From NCBI RefSeq assembly GCF_016892705.1, contig NZ_JAFEMB010000003.1, positions 289,501-353,500 of the forward strand: a stretch of 64,000 bases of DNA, given 5' to 3'. The position numbers and the translations under genes were made by a program. This stretch comes from Microvirga pudoricolor. Its GTDB lineage: Bacteria; Pseudomonadota; Alphaproteobacteria; Rhizobiales; Beijerinckiaceae. Positions 1 through 9,108 of the stretch are shown here, piece after piece. Below the pieces are notes generated by a model that did no database searches, was not told where the DNA came from, and was given only the letters and a program-made list of their open reading frames with translations. The number at the start of each line of letters is the position of its first letter. The first letter of the stretch is position 1.

Positions 1-365
1 GCGACCCCTATCATTGCCATTGCGTGAAGACCTGGCGCCTGATGCGCGAGGCCTTCGGGTGGCCGAAGGAGCGCTTCCGCATGAGCTTCCAGTCCCGCTT
101 CGGGCCGGACGAGTGGCTCCAGCCCTATACCGACGAGACCGTGAAAACCCTGGCGGAAGGCGGCATCAAGCGCATGGCCATCGTGGCGCCGGGCTTCTCG
201 GCCGATTGCCTGGAGACCCTGGAAGAGCTCGACGTGGAAAACCGCGAGATCTTCCTGCACAACGGCGGCGAAGAGTTCGCCTATCTGCCCTGCCTCAACG
301 ACAGCCCCGACGGCATGCGGGTCATCCGCCACATCGTCGAGAAGGAACTCCAGGGCTGGCTTTAA
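1..365 (+). CDS. hemH: Ferrochelatase, C-terminal part (5' end outside window)
   Basis: This is the C-terminal ~120 residues of ferrochelatase, which inserts Fe2+ into protoporphyrin IX to make protoheme. The reading frame is already open at base 3 and reads DPYHCHCVKTWRLM, the conserved late segment of the family, followed by FQSRFGPDEWLQPYT and a C-terminal NGGEEFAYLPCLND stretch. It ends at TAA 363-365. A GTG at 24 could be mistaken for a start but lies inside the conserved block, so the gene is truncated by the window, not by mutation. The Cys-rich DPYHCHC segment recalls the cysteines that bind a [2Fe-2S] cluster in some alphaproteobacterial ferrochelatases; whether this enzyme has a cluster cannot be told from the fragment. 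Confidence 0.93.
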   Translation, partial: DPYHCHCVKTWRLMREAFGWPKERFRMSFQSRFGPDEWLQPYTDETVKTLAEGGIKRMAIVAPGFSADCLETLEELDVENREIFLHNGGEEFAYLPCLNDSPDGMRVIRHIVEKELQGWL

Positions 366-419
366 GACGTTCGAAGCGACAACCGACTCCTGAGGCCTGC
401 TCTTATACCGATAGCTTTT

Positions 420-451
420 ACACATATATCTTGCATGCAAGATATATGTGT
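420..451. promoter_or_regulatory. Perfect 32-bp palindrome, likely MarR-family operator
   Basis: Bases 420-451 form an uninterrupted inverted repeat of two 16-base arms with core ATCTTGCATGCAAGAT. It lies 14 bases upstream of the MarR gene start, in an otherwise AT-rich gap. A -35-like TTTACA (417-422) sits at its left edge, so a bound repressor dimer would block the promoter. Autoregulation by the adjacent MarR protein is inferred from position and symmetry. Confidence 0.75.
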
Positions 452-465
452 CTTAGGTTCATCTC

Positions 466-888
466 ATGGAGCGCATCGAGGACTGCATCAGCTTTCTCAC
501 CGGTAAAGCCGCCCAGGCAGTCACCCGCCTGACGCGCGACCGGCTGGCGGATCACGGGGTGACGCCGGTCCAGTACGCGGTCCTCCAGGTCCTGTGGGAG
601 CGTGACGGCCAGAGCGGCGCCGAGATCGGCGGGCGCCTGATCCTGGACAGCGCTACCATGACGGGCGTCATCGACCGGCTCGAAAAGCAGGGCCTGATCG
701 CGCGCCAGCCCGATCCGGTGGACCGCCGGGTCAACCGTCTCGTCCTGGCGGCGGCCGGACGAGACCTCCAGGCTCCCCTGCAAGCCACCATGGACGCCAT
801 CAACGCCGAGGTTGCCGCAAGCCTCGGTGACGAAGCGCCTGCCCTGTGGCGCATGCTGCGCAGGCTCGCCGCCGAGAAGGACGCCTGA
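466..888 (+). CDS. MarR family transcriptional regulator
   Basis: This 140-residue protein has the size and layout of MarR winged-helix regulators, which bind palindromic DNA as dimers and usually release it on binding a small ligand or on oxidation. The central region (VTPVQYAVLQVLWERDGQSGAEIGG, then a recognition helix around SATMTGVIDRLEKQGLI) is the wHTH, and PDPVDRRVNRLVL is the wing with its conserved D-R-R. Long helices at both ends would form the dimer interface. The start ATG 466 lies 14 bases after a perfect 32-bp palindrome that is probably its operator. Its stop TGA (886-888) overlaps the ATG of the DUF2000 gene by one base, so the two are cotranscribed. The ligand is unknown. Confidence 0.9.
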   Translation: MERIEDCISFLTGKAAQAVTRLTRDRLADHGVTPVQYAVLQVLWERDGQSGAEIGGRLILDSATMTGVIDRLEKQGLIARQPDPVDRRVNRLVLAAAGRDLQAPLQATMDAINAEVAASLGDEAPALWRMLRRLAAEKDA

Positions 889-1295
889 TGTTCGACACCA
901 AAATCGCCATCGTCATCCGGGACGACCTGGAAACCTGGCAGAAGCTCAATGTGACCGCCTTTCTCATGAGCGGCATCGTGGGAGCCGACGGGGGCCTGAT
1001 CGGCGAACCCTACCGGGATGCGGCCGGCAACCTCTACGCCAGCCTGTGCCGGCAGCCCATCATCGTGCTGGCGGCCGACCGGCCGACCCTCGCCAACGTC
1101 CACCGCCGCGCCCTCGACCGAGGCGTGCCCCACGCGCTCTACATCGAGGAGATGTTCACGACCGGCCACGACGCCGCCAACCGGGCCGTCTTCGCCGAGC
1201 ATGGGCCGGACACCGCCAAGGTGGTGGGTTTGGCGCTGCGGGAGGATCGCAAGCTCGTGGACAAGATCACCAAGGGCGCCCGCATGCATCCTTGA
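888..1295 (+). CDS. DUF2000 domain protein
   Basis: This 135-residue protein matches the DUF2000 family: it starts MFDTKIAIVIRDDLETWQKLN, continues with GIVGADGGLIGEPYRDAAGN and LCRQPIIVLAA, and ends in a conserved block around VGLALREDRKLVDKITKG. DUF2000 proteins have a peptidyl-tRNA hydrolase-like fold, but their substrate is not established. ATG 888 was chosen because it shares one base with the stop of the MarR gene; earlier in-frame starts would add residues that do not fit the family. The tight coupling makes it the most likely regulated partner of that MarR protein. Confidence 0.82.
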   Translation: MFDTKIAIVIRDDLETWQKLNVTAFLMSGIVGADGGLIGEPYRDAAGNLYASLCRQPIIVLAADRPTLANVHRRALDRGVPHALYIEEMFTTGHDAANRAVFAEHGPDTAKVVGLALREDRKLVDKITKGARMHP

Positions 1296-1368
1296 AGCGC
1301 GCTCTAGCCTGAGACGCGGCTTTCCGGTACGCCTTGAGAACCTGTTACAGTAAAGCTCAAGGCCTCCG

Positions 1369-2361
1369 ATGAACCTTCCCCTGGACCGCTTCGACATCTT
1401 CGTGATCGCCCTGGTGATCCTCGTCATCGTGACGGTGGCCATGGGGGTGCGCACGATCCCGCAGGGCTATGCCTATACGGTCGAGCGGTTCGGCCGCTAT
1501 TCCCGCACCCTCGGGCCCGGCCTGTCGCTGATTCTTCCCTACGTGGAAACCGTCGGCAAGCGGGTGAACGTCATGGAGCAGGTCCTCGACGTGCCGAGCC
1601 AGGAGGCTTTCACCCGGGACAATGCGGGCGTCACCATCGACGCGGCGGCCTTCTACCAGATCCTGGATGCGTCCCGGGCCTCCTACGAGGTCTCCAACCT
1701 GGAGCAGGCGCTTCTCACGCTCACCATGACCAACATCCGCACCGTGGTCGGGTCCATGGACCTCGATCAGTTGCTGTCCCATCGCGACGAGATCAACGAG
1801 CGGCTGCTGCGGGTCATGGATGCGGCGGCCTCGCCCTGGGGCGCCAAGGTCACCCGCGTGGAGATCAAAGACATCGTACCGCCCGCCGACCTCGCGGGCG
1901 CCATGGCCCGCCAGATGAAAGCCGAGCGCGAGAAGCGCGCTGCCGTGCTCGAAGCCGAAGGCATGCGCCAGGCCGAGATCCTGCGGGCCGAGGGTCAGAA
2001 GCAGTCGCAGATCCTCGCCGCCGAGGGCCGCAAGGAAGCGGCCTTCCGGGACGCGGAGGCCCGCGAGCGCCAGGCGGAGGCCGAAGCCAAGGCCACCGCC
2101 ATGGTGAGCGACGCCATCTCACGGGGCGATCTGGCCGCCGCCAACTTCCTGGTGGCCGAGAAATACGTGGACGCCATCAAGGCCGTGGCCACCGCGCCGA
2201 ACCAGAAGGTCGTGATCGTGCCCATCGAGGCGGCGGGTCTCGCCGGAACGCTGGGCGGCATCGCCGAACTCACCAGATCGGTGTTCGGCAATGGCGGCGC
2301 CCCGGAACGGGCTCCCGTCAAGCGGGTGCCCTCGGTCGCGTCCAAGAAGGAGACCCCATGA
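1369..2361 (+). CDS. SPFH/stomatin-family membrane protein (QmcA-like)
   Basis: This 330-residue protein has an N-terminal transmembrane helix (about residues 8-28, FDIFVIALVILVIVTVAMGV), an SPFH/band-7 domain (about 28-190, beginning VRTIPQGYAYTVERFGRYSR) and a long Ala/Glu/Lys-rich coiled coil (about 185-255). Such proteins oligomerise at the inner membrane as scaffolds for microdomains and quality-control proteases. Its stop overlaps the start of the NfeD-like gene by four bases (ATGA), the usual pairing for this family: NfeD partners are thought to act with stomatins in membrane protein quality control. Length and domain order are normal. Confidence 0.9.
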   Translation: MNLPLDRFDIFVIALVILVIVTVAMGVRTIPQGYAYTVERFGRYSRTLGPGLSLILPYVETVGKRVNVMEQVLDVPSQEAFTRDNAGVTIDAAAFYQILDASRASYEVSNLEQALLTLTMTNIRTVVGSMDLDQLLSHRDEINERLLRVMDAAASPWGAKVTRVEIKDIVPPADLAGAMARQMKAEREKRAAVLEAEGMRQAEILRAEGQKQSQILAAEGRKEAAFRDAEARERQAEAEAKATAMVSDAISRGDLAAANFLVAEKYVDAIKAVATAPNQKVVIVPIEAAGLAGTLGGIAELTRSVFGNGGAPERAPVKRVPSVASKKETP

Positions 2362-2807
2362 TCGCCGACACGTTCGTGCGCCTGGGCGGATGGAGCTGGA
2401 TCATTCTGGGCGTCGTCCTGATCGGGCTGGAGCTGGTGGCGCCCGGCGCCTTCCTGATCTGGCTCGGCATCGCGGCGGTCGCGACGGGCCTCCTCGGCAT
2501 GGTGTTGGACCTTTCGTGGCAGGTCGCGGCGCTGGCCTTCGCGGGCCTCTCGGTCGTGTCCGTCCTGGCGGGCCGCGCCGTCAACCGGCCGAGCCGCCAC
2601 GACGACACGACCGCGTCCTTGCTCAACCGCCGCGGCCAGGCGCTCGTCGGCCGGGTCTTCGTTCTGGAGGCGCCCATCCGCGACGGGGAGGGCCGTATCC
2701 GCGTGGATGACAGCTCCTGGCGTGTGACAGGGGCCGATCAGGCCCTTGGCACTCGGGTTCGCGTGGTGCGGGTGGACGGCGCGACGCTGGTGGTCGAGGC
2801 GGCCTAG
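2358..2807 (+). CDS. NfeD-like membrane protein
   Basis: This 149-residue protein has two or three transmembrane helices in its first ~75 residues (WSWIILGVVLIGLELVAPGA is typical of NfeD) and a C-terminal OB-fold domain (about 85-149; GQALVGRVFVLEAPI, then IRVDDSSWRVTGAD). It is the short NfeD type without the serine-protease domain. Translation is coupled to the SPFH gene through an ATGA overlap. Its TAG stop is interlocked with the stop of kdsD on the opposite strand at the tetranucleotide CTAG. Confidence 0.88.
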   Translation: MIADTFVRLGGWSWIILGVVLIGLELVAPGAFLIWLGIAAVATGLLGMVLDLSWQVAALAFAGLSVVSVLAGRAVNRPSRHDDTTASLLNRRGQALVGRVFVLEAPIRDGEGRIRVDDSSWRVTGADQALGTRVRVVRVDGATLVVEAA

Positions 2808-3811
2808 GCCACGCCGGCACGCAGCAGGTCGAGGTAGTGCACCAGTCCCACGGGGCGGTCGTTCTCGACCACGATCAGGGCCGTGATCTTCGAGGATTCC
2901 TGCACCTCCAGGGCCGAGGCCAGGAGGTCGTCGGGCGCGATGGTCCGGGGCCTGCGGGTCATGATGCTGGCCACCGGCAGGCTCGCGAGATCGGGCCGCA
3001 GGTTGCGGCGCAGGTCGCCGTCCGTGACGATCCCGGCCAGCGTCCCGTCCGGATGGACCACGATCACGGATCCGAAGCCCTTGCGGCCGATCTCGGCGAT
3101 GGCCTCCTCCATGAGGGTGTCGATCCCGACCACCGGCAGGCGCTCGTTTGTGTGCATCACGTCCCGGACCAGCTTGAGCTGGGCGCCCAGCTTGCCGCCG
3201 GGGTGGAAAACCCGGAAGTGCTCGGCCGTGAAGCCGCGCTTTTCGAGAAGCGCCACGGCGAGAGCGTCGCCGAGCGCAAGCTGCATGGTGGTCGACGTGG
3301 TGGGCGCGAGCCCGTTGGGACAGGCCTCCTGGGCCTTGGGCAGGCACAGGCAGATATCGGCGGCGTGACCCAGCGTCGAGGTCGCACTGGATGTGAGCGC
3401 GATGAGCGGCACCCGGAAGCGCTTGGCATAGGCGATGAGATCGGCGAGTTCCGTGGTCTCGCCGGACCAGGACAGCGCCAGGATCACGTCCTCGGGCTGC
3501 ACCATGCCGAGATCGCCGTGGCTCGCCTCGGCCGGATGAACGTAATGGGCGGGAGTGCCTGTGGAGGCCAGCGTCGCCGTGATCTTGCGGCCTACATGGC
3601 CGGACTTGCCCATGCCGGACACGATGACCCGGCCCCTCGATCCGGCGATCGTCTCCACGGCCTTCGTGAAGAGATCGCCCAGCCCGTCGGCGATGGCGGC
3701 CATGAGGCCGCTCAGCCCGTCGCGCTCGGCCGCAAGGGTTCGCAGGGCCGAGGCGACGGCGTCGGACGGAAGGGGCTGGGCGGCGTTGGCTGGCGTCTCG
3801 GCTGGCGTCAT
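2804..3811 (-). CDS. kdsD: KpsF/GutQ family D-arabinose 5-phosphate isomerase
   Basis: This enzyme interconverts D-ribulose 5-phosphate and D-arabinose 5-phosphate, the first step toward Kdo for lipopolysaccharide. The 335-residue protein has an N-terminal SIS domain (IVSGMGKSGHVGRKI, ALSWSGETTELADLI, HPGGKLGAQL) and two C-terminal CBS domains (DVMHTNERLPVVG to VTDGDLRRNL; ASIMTRRPRTIAPDDLLASA to the end), the standard architecture. ATG 3811 was chosen; an upstream in-frame start would add 42 residues unlike the family. It lies 46 bases downstream of galU on the same strand, so an envelope-sugar operon is likely. Its stop overlaps that of the nfeD-like gene. Confidence 0.92.
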   Translation of the reverse strand: MTPAETPANAAQPLPSDAVASALRTLAAERDGLSGLMAAIADGLGDLFTKAVETIAGSRGRVIVSGMGKSGHVGRKITATLASTGTPAHYVHPAEASHGDLGMVQPEDVILALSWSGETTELADLIAYAKRFRVPLIALTSSATSTLGHAADICLCLPKAQEACPNGLAPTTSTTMQLALGDALAVALLEKRGFTAEHFRVFHPGGKLGAQLKLVRDVMHTNERLPVVGIDTLMEEAIAEIGRKGFGSVIVVHPDGTLAGIVTDGDLRRNLRPDLASLPVASIMTRRPRTIAPDDLLASALEVQESSKITALIVVENDRPVGLVHYLDLLRAGVA

Positions 3812-3857
3812 GGCCGCCGCTCTAGCACGGAGCGGCGGGCCGATGAAAGCAGGGGAC

Positions 3858-4736
3858 CTACTTGCGGGCCAGGAACGCCTCGAGCTCGGCGCGGAAATCC
3901 GGTCCGAGGTCGCCACGCTCCAGGGCATAGGCGACATTCGCCATCAGGAAGCCGATCTTGGAGCCGGTATCGTAGGTCCGGCCCTCATACTTCATGCCGT
4001 AGAATTTTTGCTCCTTCATGAGCCGGATCATCGAATCCGTGAGCTGGATCTCGTTCCCGGCGCCGCGTTCCTGCGTCTCCAGGAGGTTGAAGACCTCCGG
4101 CTGCAGGATGTAGCGGCCCGAGATGATGTAGTTCGAGGGGGCAGTGCCCTTCGGCGGCTTCTCCACCATTCCGGTGATCTCGAAGGTCTTGCCGAATTCC
4201 TGGCCGACCGACACGATGCCATACTGATGGGTCTGGTCCTCGGGGACCTCTTCCACGGCGATGATGTTGCCGCCATGCTGCTCGTAGGCCGCCAGCATCT
4301 GCTCCATGGAGCCCCGGCTCAGCATGTCGGGCAGGATTACCGCGAAGGGCTCGTCGCCCACGAGTTCACGGGCGCACCAGACCGCGTGGCCGAGGCCGAG
4401 CGGCTCCTGCTGACGGGTGAAGCTCGTATGGCCGGCCTTGGGCTGGTCCTTGGCCAGGATCTCCAGCTCCTTGGTCTTGTTGCGCCCTTCGAGGGTCCGG
4501 TTCAACTCGTAGGCAATGTCGAAATGGTCTTCGATCACGGCCTTGTTGCGGCCCGTCACGAAGATGAAATGCTCGATGCCGGCGGCGCGGGCTTCATCCA
4601 CGACGTGCTGCACGACGGGCCGGTCGACGACGCACATCATCTCCTTGGGCACCGCCTTGGTGGCTGGAAGGAAACGGGTGCCGAGGCCGGCGACGGGAAG
4701 AACGGCTTTACGGATGCGCTTCATTGATCGAGCCAT
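3858..4736 (-). CDS. galU: UTP-glucose-1-phosphate uridylyltransferase
   Basis: GalU makes UDP-glucose from UTP and glucose 1-phosphate, feeding surface polysaccharide and glycolipid synthesis. The ~292-residue protein opens with the nucleotide-binding signature AVLPVAGLGTRFLPATKAVP, followed by KEMMCVVDRPVVQHVVDEA, FAVILPDMLSR and the VEKPPKGTAPSNYIISGRYI segment, and ends with a family-typical GDLGPDFRAELEAFLARK. Start ATG 4736 (MARSMKR) or 4724 (MKRIRK) are both possible; neither has a strong Shine-Dalgarno, and longer starts are unlikely. It is probably cotranscribed with kdsD downstream. The ~290-base gap to the transglycosylase gene on the other strand (4737-5023) is divergent regulatory space with no gene visible. 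Confidence 0.94.
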   Translation of the reverse strand: MARSMKRIRKAVLPVAGLGTRFLPATKAVPKEMMCVVDRPVVQHVVDEARAAGIEHFIFVTGRNKAVIEDHFDIAYELNRTLEGRNKTKELEILAKDQPKAGHTSFTRQQEPLGLGHAVWCARELVGDEPFAVILPDMLSRGSMEQMLAAYEQHGGNIIAVEEVPEDQTHQYGIVSVGQEFGKTFEITGMVEKPPKGTAPSNYIISGRYILQPEVFNLLETQERGAGNEIQLTDSMIRLMKEQKFYGMKYEGRTYDTGSKIGFLMANVAYALERGDLGPDFRAELEAFLARK

Positions 4737-5023
4737 GTTGAAGAGTGGAGACGACTTGATGGGATGAGAGAGAGCGGGCGGGGGAACTGTCAAGTTTCAA
4801 GATGCCATATAACGAACGGATGTCGGTTCTGTTGCACGGAAGATGCGTTGTTTTGTAACGGTCAAGCTGACCTTGGGCTGAACGCTTCAGGCTGATCGAC
4901 ACGAGACCGTGATCTTTCCCAGGGACGAAACGCCGCCTCCGACGGTGCTTGTTCAACACTTCCTTAATCTCGATGATGGCGCAATGCGGATGAGACAAAC
5001 TCATCCCGGGAGGGGCGTCCACC

Positions 5024-6250
5024 ATGCCGAGACTGCGTTCGGCCAGCCGCATTCTGTGCGGCGCCTTGGCTTTTGCCACTGTCACGGTGGCCTCTCTTGG
5101 CGCGCCGACAGCCCCGGCCATGGCGCAGGAAGCGTCCCAGGCCGGATTCGGGCGGTTCGTGGAGGGGCTTTGGCCAGCCGCCAAGGCGCGCGGCGTGTCC
5201 CGCGCCACCTTCGACGAGGCCTTCCGTGGGGTCGCCCCCGATCCGAAGATCATCGCGCTCACCCGCAAGCAGTCCGAGTTCGTCAGGCCGATCTGGGAAT
5301 ACATCAACGGTGCGATCTCGGCCCAAAGGCTGGAGCGCGGCCGCGCCATGGCGGCCCAGTGGGACAAAACCCTCGACATGGTGGAGCGCACCTACGGGGT
5401 GCCGCGCGCCGTGGTGCTCGGCGTCTGGGGCATGGAGACCAATTTCGGCTCCTTCACGGGCTCGATCTATGCCGTGCGGGCGCTCGCGACCCTAGCCTAT
5501 ACCCGCTACCGGGGCGATTTCTTCAAGGGCGAGCTGCTGACCGCCCTCGAAATCCTGGAGGGGGAGCATATCGACCGCTCCCGGATGCTGGGCTCCTGGG
5601 CCGGCGCCATGGGCCAGACCCAGTTCATGCCCTCGAGCTTCATGAAATACGCGGTCGACGGCAACCGGGACGGGGTGCGGGACATCTGGTCCTCCGTGCC
5701 GGACGCGCTCGCGTCCACGGCCAATTACCTGCGCCAGCACGGCTGGGAGCCGGGACTGCCGTGGGGTTTCGAAGTGCAGTTGCCGCGCGGCTTCGACTTC
5801 CGCAACCACCGCCACAATTTCGCAAGCTGGTCCCGGATCGGCCTGAAGCGGATGGACGGGAGCGCGATGCCCCGGTCCGGCGAAGGCACGCTCTTCCTGC
5901 CCGCCGGGGCGGGGGGGCCGGCTTTCCTGGTCACGGACAATTTCGCCGTCATCAAGACCTACAATTCGTCCGACGCCTACGCCATGGGCGTGGCCCATCT
6001 GGGCGACCGGGTCATGGGCGGCGGGCCGATCCGAGGCGCTTGGCCCAAGGATGAGCCGATGCTGGACAAGGACCAGCGCCAAGAGGTGCAGCAGCGGCTC
6101 CTGCGCCTCGGCTTCTATCGCGGGGAGACGGACGGGAAGCTCGGCTCCATGACCCGGGAGGCGGTGCGCAACTTCCAGCTTCGCCACAGCCTCGTTCCGG
6201 ACGGCTATGCGGATTCGGCCCTGTTGCGCGAATTGCGCGCAGCCCGCTGA
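5024..6250 (+). CDS. MltB-type lytic murein transglycosylase with peptidoglycan-binding domain
   Basis: This 408-residue periplasmic enzyme should cleave the MurNAc-GlcNAc bond with formation of 1,6-anhydroMurNAc. It has a signal peptide (about 1-34, ending APAMA), a GH103/MltB catalytic domain (about 40-335) with the catalytic glutamate E138 in GVWGMETNFG and the supporting MGQTQFMPSSF motif, and a C-terminal peptidoglycan-binding domain (about 345-405; QQRLLRLGFYRGETDGKLGSM). A strong GGGAGGGG Shine-Dalgarno precedes ATG 5024. The added binding domain is the common alphaproteobacterial form. The next gene starts 56 bases later and may be cotranscribed. Confidence 0.93.
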   Translation: MPRLRSASRILCGALAFATVTVASLGAPTAPAMAQEASQAGFGRFVEGLWPAAKARGVSRATFDEAFRGVAPDPKIIALTRKQSEFVRPIWEYINGAISAQRLERGRAMAAQWDKTLDMVERTYGVPRAVVLGVWGMETNFGSFTGSIYAVRALATLAYTRYRGDFFKGELLTALEILEGEHIDRSRMLGSWAGAMGQTQFMPSSFMKYAVDGNRDGVRDIWSSVPDALASTANYLRQHGWEPGLPWGFEVQLPRGFDFRNHRHNFASWSRIGLKRMDGSAMPRSGEGTLFLPAGAGGPAFLVTDNFAVIKTYNSSDAYAMGVAHLGDRVMGGGPIRGAWPKDEPMLDKDQRQEVQQRLLRLGFYRGETDGKLGSMTREAVRNFQLRHSLVPDGYADSALLRELRAAR

Positions 6251-6306
6251 CGGGCCGGGCCCCTCACGCTATATTGGCCGGATCGGAACGAGACCCGGAT
6301 GCCGGA

Positions 6307-7581
6307 ATGCGTTGGCTGAACCGCCCCTGGATGGCCCTGATCCTGCTGCCGCTGCTCGCGGCCGGCAGCCTGCCGGCGCAAGCCCAGTACCAATATCAGT
6401 ACCAGCAGCGCAGTCCCGCCCCGCCGCAGGGGCAGCGCGCCTATCCGCCGGGCTATTACCCCGGCAAGCTCGTGCGCCCCGCCCAGCCCGCCCCCCAGGA
6501 GGGTTTCAGCCTGCGCCGCCTGTTCGGCGTCCCGGACGAACCGCCCCCGCAGGTGATGCGCCCCGTCACGCCGCGCCAAGCCCGCCCGGCCCGTCCCCGG
6601 CCCTCGGCTCCGGCCGCGGCTGCGGTCGCGAGGCAGGAGCGACCGCCCAAGACGGAGGCCGCCACCCAGCTGGTGGTGTTCGGGGATGCCTTTGCGGACC
6701 TCGCCGGTCAGGGCATCGACGATGTCTATGCCGAGAACAAGGACGTGGCGGTCGTACGCAGGACCAAGCCGGATGCGGGCCTCGTGCGCGGGGACCTGAC
6801 GGATTGGCCCAAGACCATCCGGGAGACCCTGGACGGCGGCCAGAAGGTCAGCCTCGCCGTGGTGATGCTGGGATCCAACGACCGGCAGGCGATCCGCGAA
6901 GAGGCCGGCACGCTGGAGCCGCTCACCGATCGCTGGCAAGAGGCCTACCGCCGCCGGGTCGACGCCGTGATGCAAGCCTTCAAGGAACGGTCTGTTCCCG
7001 TGGTGTGGATCGGCGTGCCGCCCATGAAGAGCGACAAGCTCTCGGAGGACCTCATCGCCATGAACGAGATCGTCCGGGAGAGCGTGCAGCGCCTCGGCGG
7101 CGCCTATGTGGACATCTGGCCGGGCTTCGTGGACGAGGACAACCACTACACCGCCACCGGACCCGACGTGGAGGGTCAGCCCGCGAAGCTGCGGGCCAAT
7201 GACGGGGTGCTCTTCACCAAGGCGGGCGCCCGCAAGGTCGCCCACTTCGCCGATGTGGAGATCAAGCGGATCCTGGAAGCGAAACCCGGTGCCGCAGTCG
7301 CGGCCCTGCCGGCGGCGCCCGCCGAAGGACAGCCCATCTCGGTGGAAGACAACATGCCGGCCCTGCCGGATCCGGTCGCGATGCCTCTGCTTCCGGTCAA
7401 ACCACTGATCGGCCCCGTCCTGCCCCTGACTCGCACGGAGGTCTCGCCCGGCGGCTCCCTGGCGTCAGCGCCTCCACGCCTGGATGGCGACCAAGCCTAC
7501 GCCGCCCGCCGCGCCCTGCGCGACGGAGCCGCAACCAGCCCGCCGCCGGGACGGGCCGACGATTTCAAGTGGCAGCCCTGA
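6307..7581 (+). CDS. DUF459 family SGNH-hydrolase-like protein, catalytic residues apparently missing
   Basis: This 424-residue exported protein has a signal peptide (MRWLNRPWMALILLPLLAAG to AQA), a Pro/Gln-rich linker (about 28-115), an SGNH-like domain (about 120-320) and a Pro-rich tail. It resembles the DUF459 family, often encoded near cell-envelope genes. The domain keeps block III (AVVMLGSNDRQAI) but the block I GDS is GDA (LVVFGDAFADLAG) and the block V DxxH position reads NDGVLFTKAGARK without histidine. If aligned correctly, both catalytic Ser and His are absent. ATG 6307 was preferred over an earlier start at 6274 because it begins a clean signal peptide. Function unknown; the transglycosylase neighbour hints at envelope work. 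Confidence 0.78.
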   Translation: MRWLNRPWMALILLPLLAAGSLPAQAQYQYQYQQRSPAPPQGQRAYPPGYYPGKLVRPAQPAPQEGFSLRRLFGVPDEPPPQVMRPVTPRQARPARPRPSAPAAAAVARQERPPKTEAATQLVVFGDAFADLAGQGIDDVYAENKDVAVVRRTKPDAGLVRGDLTDWPKTIRETLDGGQKVSLAVVMLGSNDRQAIREEAGTLEPLTDRWQEAYRRRVDAVMQAFKERSVPVVWIGVPPMKSDKLSEDLIAMNEIVRESVQRLGGAYVDIWPGFVDEDNHYTATGPDVEGQPAKLRANDGVLFTKAGARKVAHFADVEIKRILEAKPGAAVAALPAAPAEGQPISVEDNMPALPDPVAMPLLPVKPLIGPVLPLTRTEVSPGGSLASAPPRLDGDQAYAARRALRDGAATSPPPGRADDFKWQP

Positions 7582-7612
7582 GGCCGCACCCCTTGCGGAA
7601 GAGGCGCCGTTT

Positions 7613-9034
<1,422 letters not shown>

Positions 9035-9108
9035 GGGTGTCTGCCCCACCTTATGCTGTCGTCACGACCGGGCCGTGGCCCAGTCCATGCTTAAAGTCCA
9101 AACGATGC

